Positions 17,302 through 27,859 are shown, numbered from the stretch's first letter. The stretch is DNA of 64,000 nucleotides from Bacteroidota bacterium (GCA_029571985.1 JAKQVC010000132.1:173024-237023); one strand, 5' to 3'. The notes: generated from the sequence alone by a model not told the origin. Numbers and translations are program-made.

Positions 17302-17844
17302 TTATTTATAAATAATCGTCCTCTCCGGCACCCTCTTAATAATCACACTATCATTAATCGTATCTACATGCACCCCGGTTGAATCCTGGAAAAACTGGAT
17401 ATCGTTGTACTGGATTTCATAATCGGGTTCGTTGCAGTTGCGCCATTGTAGAATAATTAATAAACCCCAGAGGAATAAACGACCTATTGGCCAGTCGGGG
17501 CTGCTTTCGGTTTGCGGTGGTCGTGTGGGTTGGGGCTCTGCTGAATAGGTCCTCGTGTATGTTGTTTGGGCGTTCGGCTGGTATCGCTGTTGTGATTGCT
17601 GATAGAGCAGAAAATCATAATTTGCCCTACGTTGCGGGTCGGACAGCACTTCATAGGCAGCAGCTATTTGCTTAAATTTTTCTTCCGCTGCTTTAATACC
17701 CGGATTTGCATCCGGATGATATTGTTTGGCAAGACGACGATACGACTTCTTAATTTCTTCCTGCGTTGCCGTATTGGATACTGCTAAAATCTGATAGTAG
17801 GTCACGGCAAAAGGGATGATCTGTGGATGTATAAAGGTAATCAT
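17302..17844 (-). CDS. J-domain (DnaJ-like) protein with C-terminal hydrophobic segment
   Basis: A 180-residue protein. Residues about 14-83 are a J domain: [23 protein letters not shown] at 43-45, and [15 protein letters not shown] domains stimulate the ATPase of Hsp70/DnaK. A Gln/Pro/Thr-rich linker follows, then a hydrophobic stretch ([15 protein letters not shown]) that may be a membrane anchor, and a short polar tail. It lacks the zinc-finger and C-terminal domains of true DnaJ, so it is a specialised co-chaperone of unknown partner. The start could also be the GTG at 17805, right at the J domain. Confidence 0.85.
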   Translation of the reverse strand: MITFIHPQIIPFAVTYYQILAVSNTATQEEIKKSYRRLAKQYHPDANPGIKAAEEKFKQIAAAYEVLSDPQRRANYDFLLYQQSQQRYQPNAQTTYTRTYSAEPQPTRPPQTESSPDWPIGRLFLWGLLIILQWRNCNEPDYEIQYNDIQFFQDSTGVHVDTINDSVIIKRVPERTIIYK

Positions 17845-17969
17845 TTGTTGCGGTTTTGAAGTGTCTGATTGACTTCGAATAATTACACTTTATCATCATC
17901 TGGGCACCATATGAATGCTTTAAGTGGTGCATGTTTAATAGTTGTATGCACTCATGAAAGTGAACCTCA

Positions 17970-18035
17970 CTCCCTGCCCTCTCCCCACACCTCCTGCGTC
18001 GGAGCGGCAAGCCTCCTGCCGTCGTAGAGAGGGAG
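17970..18035. repeat. REP-like palindromic repeat
   Basis: The ends CTCCCTGCCCTCTC and GAGAGGGAG are partly complementary (CCCTCTC/GAGAGGG pair). The inside has two direct repeats, CTCCTGCGTCG and CTCCTGCCGTCG. CTCCTGCGTCG also occurs, on the opposite strand, in the 27-nt T-loop insertion of the tRNA-Glu copies. The element lies in the 374-base gap between the divergent J-domain and lipoprotein genes; the rest of that gap shows nothing definite. Confidence 0.5.
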
Positions 18036-18218
18036 CTTAATTTTTGTATATAAATTAGGTTTCGGTTGAATCAGAAATCTTTCCTGCATTTCACACTTCA
18101 CACTTTAATACCTGCATTCCATCGGCTAATCATGAGTACTCAGGACTTCGCTGCGATACGTCGGCTAATCATTTGCACACTTGCATTACACGTCGGTACT
18201 TTTATCTATATTCGCTGT

Positions 18219-18716
18219 ATGAAACGACCTATACTTCTGTGCTTACTGCCCCTTTTGTGGGTGCTGACCGGTTGCCCTGTATCTGTTGATTATCCACTCG
18301 GTTATGCCGGTAAGGAAAAAATTGACGACAAATTAATTGGCACCTGGATTACATCTGATACAAGTGCAGAGGTGATTTCATTTGTTTTTGAGAAAGCGGA
18401 TGCCTTTTCTTTAAAAGTGAAAGTGCTCGAAAGAGGTAGCATGTATGCCGAAGATGTGGATGACTTCAAAGGTTGGTGCACTTCCCTCGGTGATAAACAG
18501 TTCGTCTATTTTCAAAATGCCGCAGATGCAAGTGCGGGATATTACTCTTATTGCTACTGGTTTAATACAGAAGGCAATCTGGTTGCTTCTGACTTTGCCT
18601 TGCTGGTTGGAGGGGTAGACGCAGTTACTTCTACCGAAAATTACAGAAGAGAGGTAAGTCAAAGTATGGCAAATCCCGATTGGCTGGGCACTGCATTCAC
18701 CTACACGAAAAAATAG
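18219..18716 (+). CDS. Putative lipoprotein of unknown function
   Basis: 165 residues from ATG 18219, chosen because it gives a lipoprotein signal: MKRPILLCLLPLLWVLTGC with lipobox LTGC. An open frame continues upstream to 18066 but that part has no signal-peptide logic. The mature part has a lipocalin-like look (KLIGTWITSD at the start, alternating beta-type sequence), but no family is recognised. It stands alone, divergent from the J-domain gene. Confidence 0.7.
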   Translation: MKRPILLCLLPLLWVLTGCPVSVDYPLGYAGKEKIDDKLIGTWITSDTSAEVISFVFEKADAFSLKVKVLERGSMYAEDVDDFKGWCTSLGDKQFVYFQNAADASAGYYSYCYWFNTEGNLVASDFALLVGGVDAVTSTENYRREVSQSMANPDWLGTAFTYTKK

Positions 18717-18883
18717 GTTAGGCCCGTTGACGTGCACACACGACTGTTTAACTATTGTTCAAACAGTTCGGCGGGCTACAGATGGACTCAAGTAAGGATT
18801 TTACCCTCCTCTGTGCATATCCCATTTGTTGGTATCGTAAATAATCCGCTTATTTGTAGCAGGCATATTAATCTGCCTCAAGC

Positions 18884-20596
18884 ATGTCACAGCCAATTAA
18901 AACAAATTACGGAGCCTTATCTACACTGGTAACGGTATTTTTCTTCTGGGGATTTATTGCAGCCGGTAACGGTGTATTTATTCCTTTTTGCAAACAATAT
19001 TTCCATCTTGATCAATTTCAAAGTCAGCTCATCGACTTTTCATTTTATGGCGCCTATTATTTAGGTGCACTGATTATTTTTATTATCAGCACAGTCAGAA
19101 AATCAGAATTAGTTTCGGGCTGGGGATATAAACGGAGTATTGTGTACGGCTTACTCTTTAGTTTGTTAGGCTCGCTGGCAATGATTGCCGCTGTAAATTA
19201 TGGTGGCTTCGGCGCTGTACTGGCCAGCTTGTTTATAGTTGCCTTAGGATTTTCTTTGCAGCAAACAGCCGCGCAACCCTTTGCCATTGCACTCGGCGAT
19301 CCTGCAACAGGTAATTCACGCATCACGCTGGGTGGTGGTATTAATTCATTTGGAACAACCATCGGCCCTGTAATTGTTGCACTCGCTTTATTTGGCACTA
19401 CTCAGTCGTTAACCGATGAAATGATTGCCAAACTGCAATTGAGTAGTATCACCTATTTGTATTGTGGCATTGGTGCTTTATTTCTGCTGTGCGCCTATTT
19501 ATTCTGGAGCTCTAAAAAAGTGCCGGATGGTAAAATGGATAGTCATGTGGAGGAAGCCGGAAAAGCCATGCGGGCTCTATTAATTATAACAGGTTTTGTG
19601 ATCGTTATTTTCAGTATCATTTTCAGCAGTTATAATACTGAAACTGCAAAACGTATAGAAGCCCTTAAAGCAGAAATGGCCGCTATGGAAAACCCTGAAC
19701 CATCGGCATTGCAAACGATGCAGGACCTGATTCATCGCGAAAATGCAGGTCTCGAACATCAACGTATGGCCTTATTAGCCGGTGCTTTAATCGTCATTGT
19801 GGGTGGTTTGCTGATGTCGAAAGCACGTGCAACAAAAAATCCACATGGATGGGGTGCTTTACAATATCCGCAACTGGTGCTCGGTATGCTGGCCATATTT
19901 ACTTATGTGGGTGTTGAAGTTACCATACAAAGTAATTTATCTGAATTATTACGACAACCGAATTTTGGAGGACTTCAACCTTCACAAACTTCACCATATA
20001 TTTCTATGTACTGGGGAAGTTTAATGATTGGCAGGTGGGCCGGTTCTATTGCGGTATTTAATTTCGGTACCCGACAAAAACAATTATTGATGATATTGGT
20101 TCCAATGGTGGCTTTCGGTATCATAATCGGTGTAAACTCATTAGCCGGAACAGATATGTCGCCATTATACGCATATATTGTTTGCGTGGGTGTGCAAATA
20201 GTTGGATTTTTTATGGGTAAAGATAAACCGGCACGCACCTTACTTATTTTCAGCGTATTAGGTATCATCGCGATGCTGATCGGTTTAATGTCGCAAGGAA
20301 CATTTGCTGTATACGCCTTCCTGAGCGGGGGTTTATTCTGCTCAATTATGTGGCCAAATATTTTTGCACTTGCACTCAGCGGATTAGGAAAATATACCGC
20401 GCAGGGTTCTGCATTCCTGATTATGATGATATTAGGTGGTGGCGTAATTCCAACTATTCAAGGTAAACTTGCAGATATCATCGGTATACATCCAAGCTAT
20501 TGGGTAACGGTATTATGTTTCAGCTATCTGGCCTGGTTTGCCTGGAAAGTGAAATCCTTGGTGGGTGAAACTTCCGGCGCCGGAGCAGCGCATTAA
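18884..20596 (+). CDS. MFS sugar transporter of the fucose/glucose-galactose permease (FHS) family
   Basis: A 570-residue inner-membrane proton-coupled sugar importer of the FucP/GluP group. Family features seen: [20 protein letters not shown] in the first helix, the YGAYYLGA segment in helix 2, [14 protein letters not shown] and [10 protein letters not shown]. About 12 membrane helices are present. It is about 130 residues longer than FucP because of a charged insert between the halves (about 210-300, including [20 protein letters not shown]) with an extra hydrophobic segment. The substrate cannot be told. It stands alone. Confidence 0.9.
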   Translation: MSQPIKTNYGALSTLVTVFFFWGFIAAGNGVFIPFCKQYFHLDQFQSQLIDFSFYGAYYLGALIIFIISTVRKSELVSGWGYKRSIVYGLLFSLLGSLAMIAAVNYGGFGAVLASLFIVALGFSLQQTAAQPFAIALGDPATGNSRITLGGGINSFGTTIGPVIVALALFGTTQSLTDEMIAKLQLSSITYLYCGIGALFLLCAYLFWSSKKVPDGKMDSHVEEAGKAMRALLIITGFVIVIFSIIFSSYNTETAKRIEALKAEMAAMENPEPSALQTMQDLIHRENAGLEHQRMALLAGALIVIVGGLLMSKARATKNPHGWGALQYPQLVLGMLAIFTYVGVEVTIQSNLSELLRQPNFGGLQPSQTSPYISMYWGSLMIGRWAGSIAVFNFGTRQKQLLMILVPMVAFGIIIGVNSLAGTDMSPLYAYIVCVGVQIVGFFMGKDKPARTLLIFSVLGIIAMLIGLMSQGTFAVYAFLSGGLFCSIMWPNIFALALSGLGKYTAQGSAFLIMMILGGGVIPTIQGKLADIIGIHPSYWVTVLCFSYLAWFAWKVKSLVGETSGAGAAH

Positions 20597-20609
20597 TGGT
20601 ATCGCTATT

Positions 20610-22295
20610 TTATGGACGATAAGTTGGGATATCGTCAAATGCTGTTGCCAATGCGTAAGGCAGCACATAATTCTTAACACTCATCAGCATGGCTTTGTGT
20701 GAGGTAAATATTTCTCTGTTTACATTCATCAAAGTGGCTATCGTCATATCATCGGTCTGATTGGCTGAAGCTATGTGATAAATATGCTGCACGTTATCGG
20801 TATACTGTTGCTGAATTTCCTGCAAAATATGCATCAAGGTATCAGAAACAAGCTGTTTATCCTGCGCAAGGAAATGTGTAATATGTAACTGGTAATAAAT
20901 ATGCTGCACATCTTTACGCATATGCTGCAGATACTCCACAAAATGCTGTTCAACCGCATGTTCCATTTCTGTTATATCCGGATGTACATCCTTCATGCAT
21001 TTACTCGCATGCATGGCACTGCGAACGGCTGCAATCATAATATCGGTTGCGCGTGCATCATCCTGGTCCATGGCTACTTCTTTAAACCGCAGGTAATAAG
21101 ATTGTATCTCGCCATACTGTTCTTTCAGTAAAGCATAATGTTCAGATAATGATTTTGCTAAAGCCGCCTTTGCCTGCGGTGCATGCACAAAATCATCCGT
21201 TACAGGTAACTGACGTGTAGATAGATGAAAATTTCTGGCATTATAAACAAGGCACTGCTGAATAAAAAATCCCGCTTCTCTGTTCAGCATCTCAACACCG
21301 GCTTCTGGTTCCAGGGAAGTGTGATGAGTTAATACAAACGAAGCAATTTGCTGTTCTTTTGTAAAAAATTTGCCCAACAGATTACTCAAGGGATTTAAAA
21401 ACGGTAAACACAATGCTATACTCATCACATTCATCCCGGTTTGAAAAGTAGCCAATGCAATCAACGGATCCTGAATATGCATGCCGGTTGTAATCAAACG
21501 ATGTGCAGGATATAAGCACACAAATGCTACAATAGTTGTCAGCACATTATATAAAAAATTACCTGTAGCTATGCGTTGTTTAATCGGTACCCTATCTAAT
21601 GCTCCTATCAGCAACTTTACACTTGTGCCCACCTCACTGCCAATGACAATGGCCATGGCATCATCTAAACCAACTACTTGCTGATATAATAAACTCAGGG
21701 TTATCGCCACAGTGGCAGCACTGCTTTGGGTGATGGTTGTGGCAATAAATCCGATGCCCACAAATAAAATGGGTGGAAACTGCCTGAACCTTTCAATGGC
21801 ACCTTGGATCTCCTCCCCTGCCACACTGTCTTTCATAAAGGCCAGTCCCACAAACAAGAGCCCAAACCCTAAAAAAAACTGTGCTATAGTTTGAACGCGC
21901 CTCCGGTTATTAAACATAAACAGGACAAGGCCAGCCACACCGACTACGGGCAGTGCAAAGGCCTCGATATCCACCCGAAAACCCAGGGTAGCCACAATCC
22001 AGCTATTTACGGTAGTGCCCAGATTGGCGCCCATCACTACCGCCAGCGCATTTTTCAAGGTAATAACGCCGCTCCCGGCAAAAGCCAACACCAGAAAATT
22101 GACAACCGAACTGCTCTGTAACACGGCTGTAACCACCGTTCCGCCTAAAATGGCCTTTACAGGCTTGTTGGTCATACGCATCAAAAAAAGCTTGAAACGC
22201 CTGCTCATCAAGCTTCTCAGCGCTTTTTCGAGCTGCTGTATGCCGAATACAAAAATGCCAATGCCACCAATCAGAAACCCAATATTCAACCCCAT
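20610..22295 (-). CDS. Na/Pi cotransporter family protein with PhoU-like domain
   Basis: A 561-residue membrane protein with two inverted Na/Pi cotransporter (NptA/PF02690) repeats in the first half. Both repeats show the QSSS-type signature: VVTAVLQSSSVVNFLVLAFAG (in repeat 1) and TTITQSSAATVAIT (in repeat 2), plus GANLGTTV and GSEVGTSV. The C-terminal half (about 320 on) is a helical PhoU-like cytoplasmic domain, usual in bacterial members. It probably moves phosphate with sodium, although some relatives act on other anions. Convergent with the MFS gene; its stop lies 13 bases from the other stop. Confidence 0.93.
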   Translation of the reverse strand: MGLNIGFLIGGIGIFVFGIQQLEKALRSLMSRRFKLFLMRMTNKPVKAILGGTVVTAVLQSSSVVNFLVLAFAGSGVITLKNALAVVMGANLGTTVNSWIVATLGFRVDIEAFALPVVGVAGLVLFMFNNRRRVQTIAQFFLGFGLLFVGLAFMKDSVAGEEIQGAIERFRQFPPILFVGIGFIATTITQSSAATVAITLSLLYQQVVGLDDAMAIVIGSEVGTSVKLLIGALDRVPIKQRIATGNFLYNVLTTIVAFVCLYPAHRLITTGMHIQDPLIALATFQTGMNVMSIALCLPFLNPLSNLLGKFFTKEQQIASFVLTHHTSLEPEAGVEMLNREAGFFIQQCLVYNARNFHLSTRQLPVTDDFVHAPQAKAALAKSLSEHYALLKEQYGEIQSYYLRFKEVAMDQDDARATDIMIAAVRSAMHASKCMKDVHPDITEMEHAVEQHFVEYLQHMRKDVQHIYYQLHITHFLAQDKQLVSDTLMHILQEIQQQYTDNVQHIYHIASANQTDDMTIATLMNVNREIFTSHKAMLMSVKNYVLPYALATAFDDIPTYRP

Positions 22296-22424
22296 AGTCC
22301 GATGTTACAGGGTTAAACTTAGTTAACATATCAGTGTCGAACAACCGCTATCGCGATTTGTCCACGTTTTAAGGCTGAGGGCTTAGGGGCAATTGTATAT
22401 CTTTACGGCCGCTAATCAGCTACC

Positions 22425-25400
22425 ATGAATAGTTTTAAAAAGATCAACAATTTCACGGGTTGGGCCGTGTTTGCCATTGCAGCGTTGGTGTATGCCAGCA
22501 CAATGGAACCCACTGCGAGTTTTTGGGATTGCGGAGAGTTTATTGCCGCAACGTATAAATTACAAGTTGTTCACCCACCGGGAGCACCTATCTTCCTGAT
22601 GATGGGTAAAATTTTCAGTCTGTTTGCAGGCAGTCCATCGGAGGTTCCGCTGTACACAAACCTGTTTGCAGCAATGAGTACTGCTTTTGCCGTACTATTT
22701 ACCTTCTGGATTATTACGCGTTTATTACGCAGGGTTATTTCTCCAAATGATGAACCTACCAGCGGACAAACAGCGCTTATTATTTTGAGTGGTATTATCG
22801 GTGCATTGAGTTGTGCCTTTATGGATAGCATCTGGTTCTCTGCAGTTGAATCGGAGGTATATGCATTAGCTACCTTTTTCTTTGTGATTATTTTCTGGTC
22901 GATGGTAAAATGGGAAGCACATGCCGACGACCCAAATTCTGACCGATGGATTTTATTCATGGCCTTAATGATGGGTTTATCTATCGGTGTGCACTTATTA
23001 GCCTTATTGGTTATTCCAGCCATTGCATTAATATATTATTTCCGCAATTATACCTATACACGAAAAGGATTAATCTACGCTTTACTGATTGGCTTAGGAT
23101 TAGTGGCATTCCTGCTGTACGGCTTACTCGATAAATTTATCGGATTAGGAGCCGGCATCGACCGTTTGTTCGTAAATGGTATGGGCATGCCTTTCGGAAG
23201 CGGATTAATATTCTACGGAATCATCATCGTAGGCGCTACCATTTATGGTATTCGCCGCGCGATTCAGAAAAACAACCGCGTATTGTATCTGGCTTTAATG
23301 TCATTTACTTTCTTAACCATCGGTCTGACTTCGTATGCAATGGTATTAATTCGCGCGAAAGCCGAACCTGTCATCAATATGAATGGCATTAATGATGTGC
23401 ACTCATTTTTATCTTATTTAAAACGTGAGCAATATGGCAGCCGCGAATTATTCTACGGCCCATACTGGACAGCCACACCGGTAGAATACAAAAAAGGCAA
23501 AGCTAATTATGGTATTATTGAAGGTCAGGATAAATATCAGGAAATATCACACGATTTTATTCCGGTATATAAAGTGCCTTCAGAATATGCAAACTCACCT
23601 GAAGCCCGCGTATTAATTGAACGCAACCGCGAGGTGATATTCCCACGTATGGGATCTATGGAGTCGCGTCACTCCGGCCTGTACTACGATTTTGTAAATG
23701 TGCCGCAGGGACAGGAGGAAACTTATGTTCCAACCTTTGGCGACAATATTAAATTCCTGACAAATTACCAGTTTGGTCATATGTTCTGGCGCTATTTCAT
23801 GTGGAATTTCAGCGGCCGGCAAAATGATACTCAGGGTAATTTCTATGACGGTTATCGCGATGGGAACTGGATCACCGGCATTGCATTTATTGATGAAGCT
23901 AAAAATCCGCAAATTGATGATGTGCCTGCTTCCATCAGTGATGTAACTGCACATAATACTTATTACCTCATTCCATTTATTATCGGTATTCTGGGTATGG
24001 TGTATCAGCTGCGCAATGATAAACGCGGATTTTTGATTGTATTCATTTTATTCTTCTTTATGGGATTCATGAATATCATCAATATGAATCAACCACCTAC
24101 CGAGCCACGTGAACGTGACTATGCACAAGTGGGTGCCTTCTTTGCATTTGCTATCTGGATAGGATTCGGTTTGGCGGGTATTTTAGATCTCGCTAAAAAT
24201 TATACTAAAAAGGTAATTTCAGAATACGCTTTATACACCGGCTTAATTATTCTGGCTATGTATATTACCGGACTTACGATGTATAATTTCATGTCGTTTA
24301 TTCAGGTAATGGCTTTAACCATTGCCGTTATCCTGGCCATGGGATTTATTGTTTCTCTGGTGCAAAAAGCCACGCAAAAAGAGCTGACACTGGCCATAGT
24401 CGCCTTCCTGCTGTGTGTTCCGGGACCGCTTCTGATGGCTACACAGGGTTGGGATGACCACGACAGAAGCAACAGGACCTTTGCGCGGGATATTGCCAGA
24501 AATTATCTGGAAAGCTGTCCGCCAAACGCCATCTTATTTACACAAGGCGATAACGATACCTATCCATTATGGTATGCACAGGAAGTGGAAGGTATCAGAA
24601 CGGATGTGCGTATTGTGAACCTGAGTTTATTGGGTGTCGACTGGTATATCAACCAATTGCGTCACGCAACGAATGAATCTAAACCGATTAAATTAACATT
24701 ATCCTCAGATAAAATTTTGGGCGATAAACGGAATCAAATTGTTTCTAACGATAAAAGTAAATTCCGTAACACACGTCTCGAATTAAAAGATTTTGTGAAT
24801 TTCATCGGCCAGGACGATCCTAAATATCAAATCTACAATCAGGGTCTTGAAGAATACTTCAACTACATGCCAACCAATAAAATCAAGTTGACCATTGATG
24901 CCGATGCCATGAAGAAAAATGGCATTGTACCTGAATCACTGATGGGTGGATTGCGCAAGGAACTGACCTTCGATTTAAGCAACAAAACCTTGCTGAAGAA
25001 TGATTTAATGACCCTCGATCTGGTGGCAAATAATATCAACGAACGCCCTATCTGTTTCGCTATCAGCGTTACAGGCGAATCTCACCTGGGCATGCAAAAA
25101 TATCTGATGCAGCGCAACATGGTATATCAGATCATGCCGGTTGAAATGGAAAATGCAGAAGGCAAAATGGATGGATTTGCGAAAAACATGGATACTGAAA
25201 TTCAGTACGACATGCTCGTGAATCAAAAAGATAAATTCACCTATGGTGGTGTTGAAGAAGGTGTGCCGATGTATATTGACCCAAGTGGTTTCGGATCACT
25301 GCTTACGGCTAAATACCTGAATTATTATGATCTGGTGAAAAGTCTGAATGATGAACGTTTGTATCTGCAGGCACAAGCACGCCAGATGATGACAGATACC

Positions 25401-25838
25401 GTGAATCAGGAATACAACGAAGTAGGCAAACAACTGTTACAGGAAAGCGCAGCGAAAAAAGAAAAAATGCTGACCACGCTTGACCTGATGATGCAATTGT
25501 TCCCGGATAAAAGTATTCCTTACGACTTTAATATGGTAAACGTTGCTGACACTTACGAAGATTTGGGTGAAAATGAAAAAGCAATGGACATTTTAAAAGT
25601 AATTGTGCCACGCGCTTTAAGTGAAATGGAATATTACTTCCGTATGAACAGAAAGAGTCAGTTTACCGGCAGTATGTTTAGTCAGGACCAATACAGGTCA
25701 GAAACCTGCGTATACCTGGCTATCGAAATTGCGAAAAAAGCCGGCGATACTGCCTTTGCAGAAAAAGCACAGGCCGATTATGATGGCTTGCGTCTCCGTT
25801 ACGGAATACCTGCACTCAATGAAAGAAGGACAAGGTAA
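22425..25838 (+). CDS. GT117/DUF2723 family membrane glycosyltransferase
   Basis: An 1137-residue protein. The N-terminal domain (about 10-180; SFWDCGEFIAATYKLQVVHP and GAPIFLM) is the DUF2723 domain, grouped as glycosyltransferase family 117 and related in layout to polyprenyl-dependent GT-C enzymes. About 12 membrane helices reach to residue 670. A large soluble part follows, with an active-site-like NAILFTQGDNDTYPLWYAQE stretch, and a TPR-like C-terminus. Typical of Bacteroidota, where it is thought to glycosylate surface proteins or lipids; the acceptor is unknown. Its end overlaps the rlmB start by 20 bases. Confidence 0.9.
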   Translation: MNSFKKINNFTGWAVFAIAALVYASTMEPTASFWDCGEFIAATYKLQVVHPPGAPIFLMMGKIFSLFAGSPSEVPLYTNLFAAMSTAFAVLFTFWIITRLLRRVISPNDEPTSGQTALIILSGIIGALSCAFMDSIWFSAVESEVYALATFFFVIIFWSMVKWEAHADDPNSDRWILFMALMMGLSIGVHLLALLVIPAIALIYYFRNYTYTRKGLIYALLIGLGLVAFLLYGLLDKFIGLGAGIDRLFVNGMGMPFGSGLIFYGIIIVGATIYGIRRAIQKNNRVLYLALMSFTFLTIGLTSYAMVLIRAKAEPVINMNGINDVHSFLSYLKREQYGSRELFYGPYWTATPVEYKKGKANYGIIEGQDKYQEISHDFIPVYKVPSEYANSPEARVLIERNREVIFPRMGSMESRHSGLYYDFVNVPQGQEETYVPTFGDNIKFLTNYQFGHMFWRYFMWNFSGRQNDTQGNFYDGYRDGNWITGIAFIDEAKNPQIDDVPASISDVTAHNTYYLIPFIIGILGMVYQLRNDKRGFLIVFILFFFMGFMNIINMNQPPTEPRERDYAQVGAFFAFAIWIGFGLAGILDLAKNYTKKVISEYALYTGLIILAMYITGLTMYNFMSFIQVMALTIAVILAMGFIVSLVQKATQKELTLAIVAFLLCVPGPLLMATQGWDDHDRSNRTFARDIARNYLESCPPNAILFTQGDNDTYPLWYAQEVEGIRTDVRIVNLSLLGVDWYINQLRHATNESKPIKLTLSSDKILGDKRNQIVSNDKSKFRNTRLELKDFVNFIGQDDPKYQIYNQGLEEYFNYMPTNKIKLTIDADAMKKNGIVPESLMGGLRKELTFDLSNKTLLKNDLMTLDLVANNINERPICFAISVTGESHLGMQKYLMQRNMVYQIMPVEMENAEGKMDGFAKNMDTEIQYDMLVNQKDKFTYGGVEEGVPMYIDPSGFGSLLTAKYLNYYDLVKSLNDERLYLQAQARQMMTDTVNQEYNEVGKQLLQESAAKKEKMLTTLDLMMQLFPDKSIPYDFNMVNVADTYEDLGENEKAMDILKVIVPRALSEMEYYFRMNRKSQFTGSMFSQDQYRSETCVYLAIEIAKKAGDTAFAEKAQADYDGLRLRYGIPALNERRTR

Positions 25839-26586
25839 ATTTCAGCGCAAGAAGTTCGACAACCTGGTGTTTGGCAGACAACCGGTTGTTGAACTTCTGA
25901 TGCGCGATGCTTCAGTCGATAAAATACTGTTGTCAAAAACAGCTCAGGGCGATGTTGTTCCTCAAATCAAACAAAAAGCCGCTGAGAAAAATATTCCCAT
26001 TCAATATGTGCCTGTCGAAAAATTGAATGCACTTACCGGCGGCAATCATCAGGGTGTAATTGCCTTTACCGCTGCTGTTGAATTTCAAAAAATTGATGAT
26101 GTGTTGCCTTTTATCATCGAAAAAGGCGAAGTGCCACTCATCCTGATTTTAGATGGTATTACAGATGTGCGCAATTTTGGCGCTATTGCCAGAACTGCCT
26201 ATGCCAGCGGCGTGCACGCCATCATCATACCTGCACATCACACTGCCCCGATTAACAGCGATGCCATGAAAACAAGTGCAGGCGCTTTACAGGAAATTCC
26301 GATTTGTCGCGAAAAAAACTTTGAACTGGTTTTGCAATACCTCAAATTAAATGGTCTGCAAATTTTAGGTGCCGATAGTCAGGCTGATACCTATATTTAT
26401 CAGCAAAATCTGACCTTGCCAACAGCCATCATTATGGGCGCAGAAGATGAAGGCATGAGCGCCATCTCCAGAAAACACCTGACATCAACAGTAAAAATTC
26501 CAATGCTCAACACTTTCGATTCGTTCAACGTATCCGTAGCCACAGGCATAATTCTCTACGAAACCACGCGCCAACGCTTACAGTGA
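25819..26586 (+). CDS. rlmB: 23S rRNA (guanosine(2251)-2'-O)-methyltransferase
   Basis: A SpoU/TrmH-family methyltransferase of 255 residues. The N-terminal substrate-binding domain (FGRQPVVELLMRD) is followed by the knotted catalytic domain with the family motifs LILDGITDVRNFGAIARTAY (motif 1), IIMGAEDEGMS (motif 2) and IPMLNTFDSFNVSVATGIIL (motif 3). I place the start at ATG 25819 (MKEGQGKF); a longer open frame from 25729 lies wholly inside the GT117 gene. Overlap with that gene suggests co-transcription. Confidence 0.94.
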   Translation: MKEGQGKFQRKKFDNLVFGRQPVVELLMRDASVDKILLSKTAQGDVVPQIKQKAAEKNIPIQYVPVEKLNALTGGNHQGVIAFTAAVEFQKIDDVLPFIIEKGEVPLILILDGITDVRNFGAIARTAYASGVHAIIIPAHHTAPINSDAMKTSAGALQEIPICREKNFELVLQYLKLNGLQILGADSQADTYIYQQNLTLPTAIIMGAEDEGMSAISRKHLTSTVKIPMLNTFDSFNVSVATGIILYETTRQRLQ

Positions 26587-26646
26587 GTGGTGAGTGGTGA
26601 GTGGTGAATATTGAATAAGGAATGAGGAATGAGGAATGAGGAATAA
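26583..26646. repeat. Two short heptanucleotide tandem repeats
   Basis: GTGAGTG occurs three times in a row (26583-26603) across the rlmB stop codon, and GGAATGA three times plus one variant (26619-26646). Such simple junk-like heptamers are common in gene-poor junctions. The stretch up to pfkA (about 150 bases) holds nothing else I can support. Confidence 0.6.
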
Positions 26647-26732
26647 GAATGCATTGTGAGAAGGAATCCTTATTTAACTTCCCGTCTCCCAGTCTTCCCG
26701 GCCTCGTGCATTTCAACTCGACACCCGTTTCC

Positions 26733-27704
26733 TCACAAAGCCAAAATCTCCACCAACTGCAACATCTGCTTATTAATCTGCATATGATGCTTCGTCGCAT
26801 TCGCAAACGGCGTAAACACAATCTCATCATTTATCTGCCCCGCCATCACATTTTTCCTCCCCTCAATCAAACCCTCCACAGCCGCCATACCCAATCTGCT
26901 ACCTAAAATCCTGTCGCGCACAGTTGGATTTCCCCCGCGCTGAATATGTCCCAATACAGACACACGCGTATCATAATGATCAAATTTCTCTTTCACCAAT
27001 TTCGCAATTTCAAACGCACCACCACGTTCATCACCCTCAGCCACAATAACAATCGCCGATGATTTCTGACGCAACCAACCACGCTCAAGTGTCGAAATTA
27101 AATAATCAATATTCGTTTCCGTTTCCGGAATTACAATAGCTTCCGCACCACCTGCAATACCGGTTGATAAAGCAATAAATCCCGCATCTCTGCCCATCAC
27201 CTCAACAAAAAACATGCGGTTATGCGACATAGCAGTATCGCGAATTTTATCTATCGCATCAATAGCTGTATTAATCGCTGTATCAAAACCCAAAGTAAAA
27301 TCGGTACCAAATAAATCATTATCAATCGTACCGGCAACGCCCACACAAGTAATACCAAACTCTTTTTCAAAAACAGTTGCACCTCTGAAAGTTCCGTCAC
27401 CACCAATGGCAACAAATCCTTCAATGCCGTGTTGCTTTAAATTTTCAAACGCCGTTTTTCTACCTTCAGGTGTCATAAAGCGCTGACTTCTTGCCGTCTT
27501 CAAAATGGTGCCGCCACGCTGAATAATATTACTCACGTGATACGATTCCATTTTAAAAAAATCGCCATCAATCATGCCTTCATATCCGCGTCGGATACCG
27601 TAAACTTCCAATCCATTATATAAACCCGTACGCACAACGGCACGTATACAGGCATTCATTCCCGGTGAATCACCACCGGATGTCATTACAGCTATCTTTT
27701 TCAT
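26733..27704 (-). CDS. pfkA: ATP-dependent 6-phosphofructokinase
   Basis: The committed step of glycolysis: fructose-6-phosphate plus ATP to fructose-1,6-bisphosphate. The 323 residues match the short bacterial PfkA. Motifs: TSGGDSPGMNA (8-18), IGGDGTFRGA (100-109; Gly-Asp-Gly marks ATP use), TIDND (126-130) with the catalytic Asp, MGRDAGFIA and GHIQRGG. It stands alone, convergent with rlmB, and complements the gap-pgk pair elsewhere in the window. Confidence 0.97.
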   Translation of the reverse strand: MKKIAVMTSGGDSPGMNACIRAVVRTGLYNGLEVYGIRRGYEGMIDGDFFKMESYHVSNIIQRGGTILKTARSQRFMTPEGRKTAFENLKQHGIEGFVAIGGDGTFRGATVFEKEFGITCVGVAGTIDNDLFGTDFTLGFDTAINTAIDAIDKIRDTAMSHNRMFFVEVMGRDAGFIALSTGIAGGAEAIVIPETETNIDYLISTLERGWLRQKSSAIVIVAEGDERGGAFEIAKLVKEKFDHYDTRVSVLGHIQRGGNPTVRDRILGSRLGMAAVEGLIEGRKNVMAGQINDEIVFTPFANATKHHMQINKQMLQLVEILAL

Positions 27705-27859
27705 TGTTTATCTACACATTAAAAACCAAAAAACGTTAAACCTGTTCAAACCAATTACTTTCATCCGACATCATCCTTGCGATTTCCATTTGCACAATGC
27801 AGTGGTAAGCTGCGCAATGTCAGCGCGTGTACCTGCTGTTGCCTGATCGTGACCCAACG

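Noticed and set aside
22015..22326. Plus-strand frames opposite the Na/Pi transporter gene, and many similar frames opposite rpoB, rpoC and ftsI
   Set aside because: Shadows of conserved genes in other frames with no protein-like features.
27705..27859. Frame reading ALGHDQATAGTRADIAQLTT between pfkA and the threonine dehydrogenase
   Set aside because: About 30 residues, no start codon, no recognised family; may be a chance frame or lost gene end.
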